Shown: positions 1 to 5,587 of the stretch, one piece after another
Numbering within the stretch: the first letter of the stretch is position 1
Layout: the number at the start of each line of letters is the position of its first letter
Source of the DNA: Phycisphaerales bacterium
Lineage (GTDB): Bacteria; Planctomycetota; Phycisphaerae; Phycisphaerales; UBA1924
NCBI GenBank assembly: GCA_003511945.1
Contig: DOJA01000087.1
Span: forward strand, 1-6,623
Length of the DNA stretch: 6,623 bases
Reading direction: 5' to 3'
Program-made: the position numbers and the translations under genes
The notes under the pieces: model-generated
Database searches by the model: none
Seen by the model: the letters and a program-made list of their open reading frames with translations, nothing else
What the model was told of the DNA's origin: nothing

Positions 1-105
1 CGGGGGGGCGCCGGCGGACGCATCCTATGGGGGGGAGCAGGGGCCGGACCGATGGAAAGGGGGCTCCGGGCGGAAGAAGGCCGCAGCGTCCGGGGTTGGC
101 CCCCG

Positions 106-111
106 TAGAAT
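106..111 (+). promoter_or_regulatory. possible -10 box for the thioredoxin-like gene
   Basis: TAGAAT fits the TANNNT -10 pattern and lies 66 nt upstream of the start codon at 178. It would start transcription near 117-119 and give a leader of about 60 nt. I see no convincing -35 hexamer at the usual distance. Unlike most other genes here, this one would have a real leader, which agrees with its visible ribosome binding site. This is inferred from one hexamer only. Confidence 0.3.
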
Positions 112-116
112 TACTC

Positions 117-137
117 GGCCCGGCCTGCGCCGGGGCC
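117..137 (+). other. GC-rich hairpin in the leader of the thioredoxin-like gene
   Basis: GGCCCGGC (117-124) can pair with GCCGGGGCC (129-137) across a 4-nt loop, with one bulged G. If the TAGAAT box at 106-111 is used, the hairpin sits at the very 5' end of the mRNA, where such structures can stabilise transcripts. It could instead be the terminator stem of an upstream gene, but no T-tract follows it. Short GC-rich stems also arise by chance at this base composition. Confidence 0.25.
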
Positions 138-177
138 TCTTCGGGGTGGACTCCTGGCCTGTCGAAAGGACCGTCCG

Positions 178-1254
178 ATGCTCAAGCGCGTCTTCGTTGC
201 CCTTGGCCTGCTCATGTCCGTGCTGAGCGCGGCGTCCTCGCCGGCGCTCGCGCTGGAGGTCGGCGACGCGGCACCGTCGATCGCGGGCAAGGTGAACTGG
301 CTGCGGGGGGAGCCGATCTCGGAGTTCAAGGAGGGGGAGGTGTATGTCCTTGACTTCTGGGCGGTGTGGTGCGGGCCTTGCATCGCGAGCATCCCGCACA
401 TCAACGAGCTGCAGCAGCAGTACAAGGACCAGAGGGTGAATGTCATCGGGATGGCGGTCTGGCCGCGCCCGAATCAGAAGTCGAGCGCGACCAAGGACTT
501 CATCGCCAAGCGGGAGGACATGAACTACCGGGTCGCGGAGGACATCGGCAACCAGGTGGGCAAGTCCTACATGGAGGCGGCCAACCAGAACGGGATCCCG
601 ACGGTCATGGTGATCGACCGGGCGGGGAAGCTGGCGTGGATCGGGCACCCGATGAGCGGGCTGGACGAGGTGCTGGCGAAGGTGGTGGCGGGGACCTTCG
701 ATGTGGGCGCCGCCAAGAATGAGGCGAAGCGCCGTGCGGAGGTGGCTCAGAAGAGCATCCCACTCCGGCGCGAGTTTGACCAGGCGATGCAGGCGCAGAA
801 CTGGGAGCGGGTGATCGAGCTGTCGGACCAGTTGCTGGCGCTGGACGCGGAGGGCTTCGCGCAGGCGGGGCTGTACAAGTACTTCGTGCTGGTGACGCAG
901 ATGAAGAAGCGGGAGGAGGCCTCACGCTGGGGCGCGACGCTGGCGAACGAGACGCTGAAGGGGCAGCCGGATGCGCTGAACTCGCTGGCGTGGCTGATCG
1001 CGACGAACGAGTCGATCCCCGACGCGGAGCGGGACTATGCGTTGGCGTTGACGGCGGCCCAGAGCGCGTGCGAGGGGTCGCAGTGGAAGGATCCATCGAT
1101 CATCGACACGCTGGCGCGCGTGCTGGCCGGCAAGGGCGACTTCGCCCAGGCGGTCGCGGCCCAGGAGAAGGCGCTGGCGCTGGCGCCCGAGGGCGAGCGC
1201 GAGGCGTACCAGCGGGCGCTGGACGAGTACAAGTCCAAGGCGGCGTCGAACTGA
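178..1254 (+). CDS. secreted TlpA/thioredoxin-like protein with TPR-like C-terminal domain
   Basis: A 358-residue protein. The start has a ribosome binding site, AAGGA at 166-170, 7 nt before ATG. Residues 1-26 form a Sec-type signal peptide: Lys/Arg near the N-terminus, a hydrophobic core and an ALA cleavage site. Residues about 27-172 form a thioredoxin fold of the TlpA/AhpC-TSA type, with the redox motif WCGPC at 64-68 (Cys65, Cys68) and the cis-proline at Pro141 in GIPT. Family members reduce or isomerise disulfides outside the cytoplasm, some in cytochrome c maturation. Residues about 195-340 are alpha-helical; the part around 264-337 looks like degenerate TPR repeats, suggesting protein binding. 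Both catalytic cysteines and the cis-proline are present, so activity is expected; the partner is unknown. No cytochrome or electron-donor gene lies nearby. It ends 4 bp from the convergent HAD gene. Family is well supported, exact role is not. Confidence 0.9.
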   Translation: MLKRVFVALGLLMSVLSAASSPALALEVGDAAPSIAGKVNWLRGEPISEFKEGEVYVLDFWAVWCGPCIASIPHINELQQQYKDQRVNVIGMAVWPRPNQKSSATKDFIAKREDMNYRVAEDIGNQVGKSYMEAANQNGIPTVMVIDRAGKLAWIGHPMSGLDEVLAKVVAGTFDVGAAKNEAKRRAEVAQKSIPLRREFDQAMQAQNWERVIELSDQLLALDAEGFAQAGLYKYFVLVTQMKKREEASRWGATLANETLKGQPDALNSLAWLIATNESIPDAERDYALALTAAQSACEGSQWKDPSIIDTLARVLAGKGDFAQAVAAQEKALALAPEGEREAYQRALDEYKSKAASN

Positions 1255-1258
1255 AGCG

Positions 1259-1915
1259 TCAGCGGCGCTCGCGGAGCATCGCCGCCAGGTCGGGCGGGGT
1301 CACTCCAGAGAGCGAAGTCAGGATGTGGTCCGCGTGCGCCAGTTGCGCTGGGCTTGTGGTGTGCGCAACAGCGATGGTGAAGCAACCGGCGCCCTTGGCG
1401 GCGGTGACGCCCCGGGGGCTGTCCTCGATGGCGACGCACGAGCGCGGTTCGAGGGCGAGGCGCTCGGCGGCGAGCAGGTAGGGCGCGGGGTCGGGCTTCG
1501 AGAGGGCGACATCTTCGACACTGACGATCGTGGAGAGGCGCGGGAGCACGCCGAGTTGCGCCAGGACGGGCTCGATCTGGGCGCGCATCCCGGCGGAGCA
1601 GACCCCGACCGGGCCGGCCTCGGAGGCGGCCTCGATCAGTTCGATCGCGCCGGGGTAGGCGCGGTAGAGCCCGGCCCGGACCTGGCGGAGGACCACCTCG
1701 GTCTTGCGGGCGAGGAGGTCGTCGAGCGCTCGCGCGGTGAGCGGCGAGTCCCGTGCGGCGTGGAGGTGGCGGAGGACATCGGCGTCGGACCAGCCGATGA
1801 AGGGCTCGCCGGGCCAGTCGAACCCCAGGGGCGCGCACACGGCGCGGAGGGCCTGGTCGTGCAGGTGCTCGGAGTCGACGATGACGCCGTCGAAGTCGAG
1901 GAGGAGTGCGCGCAC
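1259..1915 (-). CDS. HAD-superfamily hydrolase (beta-phosphoglucomutase/CbbY-like phosphatase)
   Basis: A 218-residue protein, the normal length for HAD subfamily IA. All four motifs are visible. Motif I is DFDGVIVDS at 7-15, with nucleophile Asp7 and acid/base Asp9. Motif II is Ser107 in VCS. Motif III is Lys140 in SKPDP. Motif IV is Glu164-Asp165 in IEDSPRG, which binds Mg2+. The alpha-helical cap lies between motifs I and II (about 16-85). Relatives hydrolyse or isomerise small sugar phosphates such as phosphoglycolate or beta-glucose-1-phosphate; motifs alone do not give the substrate. The start is GTG at 1915, supported by motif I beginning seven residues in and by TACATT exactly 7 nt upstream; there is no Shine-Dalgarno. 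It is divergent from the sugar nucleotidyltransferase gene and convergent with the thioredoxin-like gene. Confidence 0.92.
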   Translation of the reverse strand: MRALLLDFDGVIVDSEHLHDQALRAVCAPLGFDWPGEPFIGWSDADVLRHLHAARDSPLTARALDDLLARKTEVVLRQVRAGLYRAYPGAIELIEAASEAGPVGVCSAGMRAQIEPVLAQLGVLPRLSTIVSVEDVALSKPDPAPYLLAAERLALEPRSCVAIEDSPRGVTAAKGAGCFTIAVAHTTSPAQLAHADHILTSLSGVTPPDLAAMLRERR

Positions 1916-1922
1916 GGCGTCG

Positions 1923-1928
1923 AATGTA
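1923..1928 (-). promoter_or_regulatory. -10 box of the HAD gene, leaderless arrangement
   Basis: On the minus strand TACATT is followed by 7 nt and then the GTG start codon. A transcript starting 6-7 nt after the box would begin at or one base before the GTG, so the mRNA would be leaderless. The same spacing appears for two other genes in this window. No -35 consensus is visible. Confidence 0.55.
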
Positions 1929-1955
1929 GCGGGGGTGGCGATCGGGCGCGGGCGG

Positions 1956-1961
1956 TAGACT
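1956..1961 (+). promoter_or_regulatory. -10 box of the nucleotidyltransferase gene, leaderless arrangement
   Basis: TAGACT is followed by 7 nt and the ATG at 1969, and no Shine-Dalgarno lies in that gap. It faces away from the HAD gene's box, with only 27 bp between the two hexamers. The two RNA polymerase footprints would therefore overlap. Confidence 0.55.
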
Positions 1962-1968
1962 GGCGGTC

Positions 1969-3246
1969 ATGACGCGGCTGATCGTGTTCGTCGATGGCGG
2001 GGGCCGTCTTGGGCCATTGACGGACCTTCGCGCGTCGTTCGAGGTGCGCACGGGGGCGCTGACGACGCTGGAACGGATCGTCGCGTGGAGCGAGCGGACC
2101 ATGGGAGCGGCGCTCGCGGGGGTCTGGACCCCCCCGGAAGCCCCCCCGGATGCGCCCCCGGAGACGCCCCCGGGGACGGCGGCGCTCACGCGCGAGCGCC
2201 TCGGCGTGCTGGTGAACGACCCGGCGGTGGCCGACGCGGCGGGTGATGTGCTGCTGGTGAACGGGCGGTGCGTCGTTCCACCCGATGAGCTCGCGCGGCT
2301 GGGCGAGGGGGAAGCGCTGATCGAACCGGGCTCGGGCGAGATCGTTGGCGTGCGGCTGGCGGGGCGATGCCGCGGGTTATTCGAGGGGGGCACACGGGCC
2401 GATCGGCTGCGGCAGCGCGAGGCGGGGGAGCGGTGCCTGCTGCATCGCCCGTGGGATGTGGTGCGGTTCCGGGACCGGGCGCTGGACATGGACCTGGCGT
2501 GGATGGTCGCGGGAGCGACGCAGGAGTTGCCCGAGGGTGTGATCGCGATCGGCGAACACCCGGTGCGGATCAGTCCGGAGGCGACCGTGTACCCGACGGC
2601 GGTGCTGGACGCCGAGGGCGGGCCGATCGTGATCGAGGATCACGCGGTGGTGCGTCCGGGGGCGACGATCATCGGGCCTGCGTTCGTCGGGCGCGGGTCG
2701 ACGGTGCTGGACCAGGCGCTCATCAAGGCGCACAGCGCGATCGGGCCGGTGTGCAAGGTCGCGGGGGAGGTGGGGGGCACGATCGTGCAGGGGTACTCGA
2801 ACAAGGCGCACGACGGGCACATCGGGGACTCGTGGCTGGGGGAGTGGGTGAACCTGGGCGCGGGGACGACGAACTCGAACCTGCTGAACACCTACGGCGA
2901 GGTGACGAGCGCGGTCGAGCCCGGCGCGGCGCGGGAGCGGACGGGGCTGAACTTCCTGGGCTCGATCGTCGGCGACCACACGAAGACCGCGATCATGACG
3001 CGGCTGATGACGGGGGCGGTGATCGGGACCGGGTGCATGGTCGCGACGACGGCGAGCCCGCCCTCGCCCCTGGGGCGGTTCGAGTGGGTCACGGACGAGC
3101 GGCGGCAGCACTACCGGTTCGCGAAGTTCATGGAGGCGGCGCGGGCCGCGATGGCGCGGCGGCGGGTGGCGCCGAGCGCGGCGTACGAGGCGCGGCTGCG
3201 CGGGCTGTGCGAGGCGTCCGCGCGGGGCGCGGCGCGGGCGACATGA
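1969..3246 (+). CDS. GlmU-like sugar nucleotidyltransferase with left-handed beta-helix domain
   Basis: A 425-residue protein resembling the alternative GlmU family described mainly in Bacteroidetes. That family is proposed to make UDP-GlcNAc by combined uridylyl- and N-acetyltransfer for peptidoglycan and other glycans. The N-terminal part (about 1-180) has the family-style opening FVDGGGRLGPLTDLR and VRTGALTTLER (26-36), then LLVNGRC (95-101) and HRPWDVVRFR (159-168). From about 195 to 360 come hexapeptide-type repeats of a left-handed beta-helix acyltransferase, including YSNKAHDGHIGDSWLGEW (276-293) and NLGAGTTNSNL (295-305), where His281 may help catalysis. The classical GlmU GxGxRM loop is absent, as expected for this family. 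A proline-rich repeat interrupts the N-terminal domain at 55-70. The C-terminal tail (about 376-425) is helical and Arg/Ala-rich. Leaderless-type start; the stop codon abuts a palindromic repeat. Family likely; substrate inferred. Confidence 0.85.
   Translation: MTRLIVFVDGGGRLGPLTDLRASFEVRTGALTTLERIVAWSERTMGAALAGVWTPPEAPPDAPPETPPGTAALTRERLGVLVNDPAVADAAGDVLLVNGRCVVPPDELARLGEGEALIEPGSGEIVGVRLAGRCRGLFEGGTRADRLRQREAGERCLLHRPWDVVRFRDRALDMDLAWMVAGATQELPEGVIAIGEHPVRISPEATVYPTAVLDAEGGPIVIEDHAVVRPGATIIGPAFVGRGSTVLDQALIKAHSAIGPVCKVAGEVGGTIVQGYSNKAHDGHIGDSWLGEWVNLGAGTTNSNLLNTYGEVTSAVEPGAARERTGLNFLGSIVGDHTKTAIMTRLMTGAVIGTGCMVATTASPPSPLGRFEWVTDERRQHYRFAKFMEAARAAMARRRVAPSAAYEARLRGLCEASARGAARAT
2131..2178 (+). 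repeat. four 12-bp in-frame tandem repeats encoding a proline-rich insert
   Basis: Four consecutive 12-bp units, each starting CCCCCGG, encode PPEA, PPDA, PPET and PPGT (residues 55-70). They lie inside the N-terminal nucleotidyltransferase domain and most likely form an exposed flexible loop that can change length by slippage without a frameshift. Confidence 0.85.
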
Positions 3247-3332
3247 GCCACAATGACTTGGAGAGAGGAGGAAGAGACGGGCGGGCCGCCCGTTCCACCG
3301 AGGAGGGGAGGTCATTCTGTGAGGGGCTCTCC
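3247..3332 (-). repeat. composite palindromic element A
   Basis: It begins at the stop codon of the nucleotidyltransferase gene, and its left arm may share bases of that stop. The left arm carries CACAATGAC (3249-3257), and the right arm is the inverted GTCATTCTGTG (3311-3321) followed by AGGGGCTCTCC. The core is a 19-nt palindrome at 3276-3294, flanked by a CCACC tail. The layout matches elements B and C. Orientation is given as the strand reading GGTGG before the core. It resembles a non-coding REP/MITE-like repeat; no transposase is present. Confidence 0.75.
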
Positions 3333-3397
3333 GGGAGGGCCGGTAGAGACAGGCGGGACGCCTGTCGCACCAGAAGGGGTCGTTAGTGAAGAGCTCC
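3333..3397 (-). repeat. degenerate second palindromic element directly after A
   Basis: The 19-nt palindrome at 3348-3366 (GACAGGCG, GGA, CGCCTGTC) is followed by a tail at 3379-3396 that resembles the right arm of element A: GTCGTTAGTGAAGAGCTC against GTCATTCTGTGAGGGGCTC. A clear left arm is missing. It is therefore probably a partial copy placed in tandem with A, or a core captured between two right arms. Confidence 0.6.
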
Positions 3398-3435
3398 GAA
3401 CGAGCATACCCGCCGCCGATTCCGCGGCGCGGGTG

Positions 3436-3475
3436 GGCGGGCGACGCAACACGCGCCCGCCGTCCGCGGTACCGC
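3436..3475. promoter_or_regulatory. two dyads upstream of the aldo/keto reductase gene
   Basis: GGCGGGCG (3436-3443) and CGCCCGCC (3454-3461) form an 8-bp inverted repeat around a 10-nt spacer. It is followed by the perfect 10-bp palindrome GCGGTACCGC (3466-3475). They lie 30-69 bp before the start codon and could be operator sites or leader structure. At this GC content chance dyads are common, so the call is weak. Confidence 0.25.
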
Positions 3476-3504
3476 CCGGAACCGAACCCTCCGGAGCACC
3501 GCCG

Positions 3505-4578
3505 ATGTCGCACCCCTCCCGTCGTTCGTTCGTCTGCACAGCCGCCGGCGCGCTGGCCGCCGGGATCGTCGCGCCCGCGCTGGCGCAGGGCACGGGACGC
3601 ATGGATGGCGGCGCAAAGCCCGCCGCCGCCCCCGGAGCGGGTCGGATCGAACTCCCAATGCGCGAGTTCGGGCGCACGGGCATGAAGGTGCGCGTGCTCG
3701 GGCTGGGCACGCTCCAGATCGGGATCGAGCACGCCGACCAGGACACCGCCACGAAGGTGCTGAACACCGCCCTTGACGAGGGGTGCAATGTCATCGACAC
3801 CGCCGAGTGCTACATGAAGGCGGAGACGCTCATCGGCAACGCCGTCGCGCACCGGCGCAAGGACTACTTCCTCTTCACGAAAGTCGGGCATGTCCTCAAC
3901 GACGACGAGACCACCCAGTGGGCGCCCGAGTGGGACGAGCCAGGGATCCTCAAGTCCGTCGATCGCTCGCTCCGGCGGTTGAAGACCGATCACCTGGACC
4001 TCGTCCACCTGCACTCCTGCGGCCCGCGCATCCTCGAACGGGGCGAGGCCATCGGCGCCCTCGAGAAGGCGAAGCAGGCGGGCAAGGTCCGCTTCCTTGG
4101 CTACAGCGGCGACCATCGCCCAGCGCTGTGGGCGCTCGACAGCGGCAAGTTCGACTCCCTCATGACCTCCCTGAGCGTGGCCGATCAGGAATCGATCGAC
4201 ATGCTCCTGCCCGTGGCGCGGGAGAAGAAGATCGGCGTGATCATCAAGCGCCCGATCGCCAACGCCGCCTGGCGCCACGAGAGCGCCGATCCGTCGGAGT
4301 ACCACTACGAGTACTGGCGCCGGCTGCGCGAACTGAAGTACGACTTCCTCCAGGGCGAGACGCGCGACAAGCCCGGCCCGGAGGGCGGCGCGGGCGTCGC
4401 CATGCGCTTCACGCTGGCGCACCCGATCGACCTGATGATCGTCGGCTCGTCGAACCCCGCGCGGTTCAGGCAGAACGCGGAGATCGTCGCCGCCGGTCCG
4501 CTGCCCGCCGCGCAGGTGAACGAGATCCGCGCCCGCTGGAAGCAAGTCGCGCAGCCCAACTGGTTCGGGCAGATCTGA
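3505..4578 (+). CDS. Tat-exported aldo/keto reductase
   Basis: A 357-residue protein. The start at 3505 is chosen because GGAG (3493-3496) lies 8 nt upstream and a twin-arginine signal follows at once: SRRSFV at 5-10, a hydrophobic stretch at about 12-25, and a cleavage site near APALAQ (23-28). An in-frame ATG at 3253 would add 84 residues, but those translate repeat DNA. The mature part is an aldo/keto reductase barrel with the usual catalytic tetrad: Asp98 and Tyr103 in NVIDTAECY, Lys126 in FTK, and His170 in LVHLHS. The cofactor-binding segment is GSSNPARFRQN (314-324). Family members reduce carbonyls with NAD(P)H. Export by the Tat route would require folding with cofactor in the cytoplasm. 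The signal could instead be a membrane anchor. The substrate is unknown, and no oxidoreductase partner is adjacent. Confidence 0.9.
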   Translation: MSHPSRRSFVCTAAGALAAGIVAPALAQGTGRMDGGAKPAAAPGAGRIELPMREFGRTGMKVRVLGLGTLQIGIEHADQDTATKVLNTALDEGCNVIDTAECYMKAETLIGNAVAHRRKDYFLFTKVGHVLNDDETTQWAPEWDEPGILKSVDRSLRRLKTDHLDLVHLHSCGPRILERGEAIGALEKAKQAGKVRFLGYSGDHRPALWALDSGKFDSLMTSLSVADQESIDMLLPVAREKKIGVIIKRPIANAAWRHESADPSEYHYEYWRRLRELKYDFLQGETRDKPGPEGGAGVAMRFTLAHPIDLMIVGSSNPARFRQNAEIVAAGPLPAAQVNEIRARWKQVAQPNWFGQI

Positions 4579-4580
4579 CC

Positions 4581-4760
4581 CCTCGCCCTCCCCCAGGGGG
4601 GAGGGAGCCGGAACTACCCCTCCGCTTGGGAGGGGGCAAGGGGGGAGGGACACCGGGTGCACCGGGCCACGCGCTGCTCGCTTCCGACGATTGCAAAGTG
4701 GGGATGGGGCTGTGGGTGTCCCTCTCCCCGGCCCTCCCCCAGGGGGGGAGGGAGGGGGAA
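4581..4760. repeat. second class of GC-rich inverted repeats (CCCTCCCCC / GGGGGAGGG)
   Basis: Part of the 409-bp gene-free stretch at 4579-4987. CCCTCCCCC (4586-4594) pairs with GGGGGAGGG (4597-4605), and the same stem recurs at 4732-4740 with 4744-4752. A third small stem is CCCCTCC (4617-4623) with GGAGGGG (4629-4635). In addition 4632-4655 is an approximate inverted copy of 4714-4740, both containing GGTGTCCCTC on one strand, so the whole block could fold on itself around a loop of about 58 nt. It lies just after the aldo/keto reductase stop and may act at its 3' end, but no T-tract follows. Confidence 0.6.
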
Positions 4761-4789
4761 AAACCCCGAACACTTCTGTCCTTGTCCCG

Positions 4790-4816
4790 GTGGCACAGGC
4801 GGCCTGCCTGTGTCCG
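4790..4816 (+). repeat. short palindromic repeat 1 of the downstream cluster
   Basis: GGTGG precedes the 19-nt palindrome at 4794-4812 (CACAGGC, GGCCT, GCCTGTG), which ends in GTGTCC. It is a hybrid: the A:T stem pair of one subtype combined with the GCC-type centre of the other. One inner pair is G opposite T. Confidence 0.8.
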
Positions 4817-4825
4817 GCGCCTTCG

Positions 4826-4853
4826 GTGGCACAGGCGTCCCGCCTGTGTCCTA
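4826..4853 (+). repeat. short palindromic repeat 2 of the cluster
   Basis: GGTGG is followed by the palindrome at 4830-4848: CACAGGCG, TCC, CGCCTGTG, an 8-bp stem with a 3-nt loop. It ends in GTGTCCTA like its neighbours. Confidence 0.85.
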
Positions 4854-4867
4854 GGCCTCTACTTCCG

Positions 4868-4895
4868 GCGGCACAGGCGTCCCGCCTGTGTCCTA
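4868..4895 (+). repeat. short palindromic repeat 3 of the cluster
   Basis: The palindrome at 4872-4890 is identical to the one at 4830-4848, preceded by GGCGG rather than GGTGG and followed by TCCTA. A pyrimidine-rich run (4891-4925) comes next, so this copy would be the best terminator candidate of the set for plus-strand transcription, though the run is not a true T-tract. Confidence 0.85.
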
Positions 4896-4926
4896 CCGCT
4901 CCTCCCTCTCCTTCTTCTTCTCTTTG

Positions 4927-4953
4927 GTGGCACGGGCGGCCCGCCCGTGTCCT
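4927..4953 (+). repeat. short palindromic repeat 4 of the cluster
   Basis: GGTGG is followed by the palindrome at 4931-4949: CACGGGCGG, C, CCGCCCGTG, a perfect 9-bp stem around one base. This is the G:C subtype. It lies 38 bp beyond the 3' end of the convergent GNAT gene. Confidence 0.85.
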
Positions 4954-4987
4954 CTCCCCTCTCCCGGCTGCCCTCCCCCCATCCCGC

Positions 4988-5434
4988 TCACGGCTTCCAG
5001 GTGAAGCGCAGGTACTTCTCGTCCAGTTCCCACCCCTCGGACTCGTACAGCCGCCGGGCCGCGTCGTTTGTCCGCTCGGTCAGCAGGGCCATCCCCTTCG
5101 CGCCGCTCGCCACGCAGTGAGCCGCGCAGGCGCGGATGAGCGCTCGTCCCACGCCGCCCCGGCGGACCTCGGGGGCCACGAACAGATCATTCAGCACCCA
5201 GCGCGGGCCGAGCGAGACGCTGGTCCATGTCGGGTACAGCTGCGCGAACCCCAGCGCGCGAGCGCCCTCCTCGGCGATGAACACCACCGACTCCCCCGCG
5301 CCGAGGCGCGCCCGCAGGAACGCCTCCGCTCCCGCGAGGTCCGAGGGCTGGGCGTAGAACCTGCGGTAGGCGTCGAACAGGGGCGCCAGCCGGGGCGCAT
5401 CGATCGCGCCGGCCCTGCGGACGGTGACTCTCAT
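4988..5434 (-). CDS. GNAT-family N-acetyltransferase
   Basis: A 148-residue protein of typical single-domain GNAT length. It opens with MRVTVRRAGAIDAPRLAPLF (1-20), a usual GNAT beta1/alpha1 pattern. Beta4 (LNDLFVAPEVR, 81-91) leads into the acetyl-CoA pyrophosphate loop R-R-G-G-V-G-R (91-97). Asn123, with ARRLYESEGW (126-135), forms the C-terminal motif B that contacts the cofactor, and Tyr130 is the usual general acid. The substrate could be a small amine, amino acid or protein N-terminus; the sequence does not tell. The start at 5434 is preferred because the fold begins there and TAGGAT sits 7 nt upstream; a longer in-frame ORF to 5599 only translates repeat DNA. It is divergent from pgl and convergent with the aldo/keto reductase gene. 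Confidence 0.9.
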   Translation of the reverse strand: MRVTVRRAGAIDAPRLAPLFDAYRRFYAQPSDLAGAEAFLRARLGAGESVVFIAEEGARALGFAQLYPTWTSVSLGPRWVLNDLFVAPEVRRGGVGRALIRACAAHCVASGAKGMALLTERTNDAARRLYESEGWELDEKYLRFTWKP

Positions 5435-5441
5435 CGAGACG

Positions 5442-5447
5442 ATCCTA
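5442..5447 (-). promoter_or_regulatory. -10 box of the GNAT gene, leaderless arrangement
   Basis: On the minus strand TAGGAT is followed by 7 nt and the ATG at 5434, with no Shine-Dalgarno in between. The arm of composite repeat B begins directly upstream of the box, so the region where a -35 element would lie is repeat DNA. Confidence 0.5.
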
Positions 5448-5544
5448 AGCAGCCGCTCACAGAATGACTCGAAGTCGGGCGGGGAGAGACGGGCGGGCCG
5501 CCCGTCCCACCGAGGAGAGGAGGTCGTTCTGCGCGGGGCTCTCC
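5448..5544 (-). repeat. composite palindromic element B
   Basis: The left arm holds CTCACAGAATGAC (5456-5468). The right arm is the inverted GTCGTTCTGCG (5523-5533) followed by CGGGGCTCTCC. The core palindrome at 5488-5506 is GACGGGCGG, G, CCGCCCGTC, a perfect 9-bp stem. The stretch from GAGAGACGGG through CCACCGAGGAG to GGGGCTCTCCG closely matches element A in the same orientation. It lies in the spacer between the divergent GNAT and pgl genes. Confidence 0.8.
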
Positions 5545-5581
5545 GCAGCCCTGGCAATCGCCTGTGCGCTGCGGGGCTCCC

Positions 5582-5587
5582 TACACT
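5582..5587 (+). promoter_or_regulatory. -10 box of pgl, near-leaderless arrangement
   Basis: TACACT is followed by 10 nt and the ATG at 5598. A start 6-7 nt after the box would leave a leader of only 3-4 nt. No Shine-Dalgarno lies between the box and the start. Confidence 0.45.

Noticed and set aside
25..648. Minus-strand frame covering the left end
   Set aside because: Antisense to the thioredoxin-like gene, biased composition, no motif and no promoter-like box at its start.
1035..2489. 484-codon open frame on the minus strand
   Set aside because: Ser/Pro/Arg-rich translation overlapping three well-supported genes; no motif.
3247..3504. Insertion sequence remnant with coding capacity
   Set aside because: Inverted repeats are present, but no transposase fragment can be read in any frame.
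2377..4773. 798-codon open frame on the minus strand
   Set aside because: It runs antisense through the nucleotidyltransferase and reductase genes and the repeat spacers. The product is low-complexity Arg/Pro/Ala with no domain, a usual by-product of high GC.
4586..4949. Classical Rho-independent terminators
   Set aside because: Stems are strong, but none is followed by a T-tract on the strand being transcribed. A 3'-end role is possible but not shown.
4790..4953. CRISPR array
   Set aside because: The repeated units are palindromes of 19 nt with centre spacing of 36, 42 and 59 bp, without uniform spacers, and the same unit is scattered elsewhere in the window. No cas gene.
3783..5120. 445-codon open frame on the plus strand
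   Set aside because: A shifted frame of the reductase gene that continues through palindromic repeats, giving repeated RRPACV-like peptide. Not a gene.
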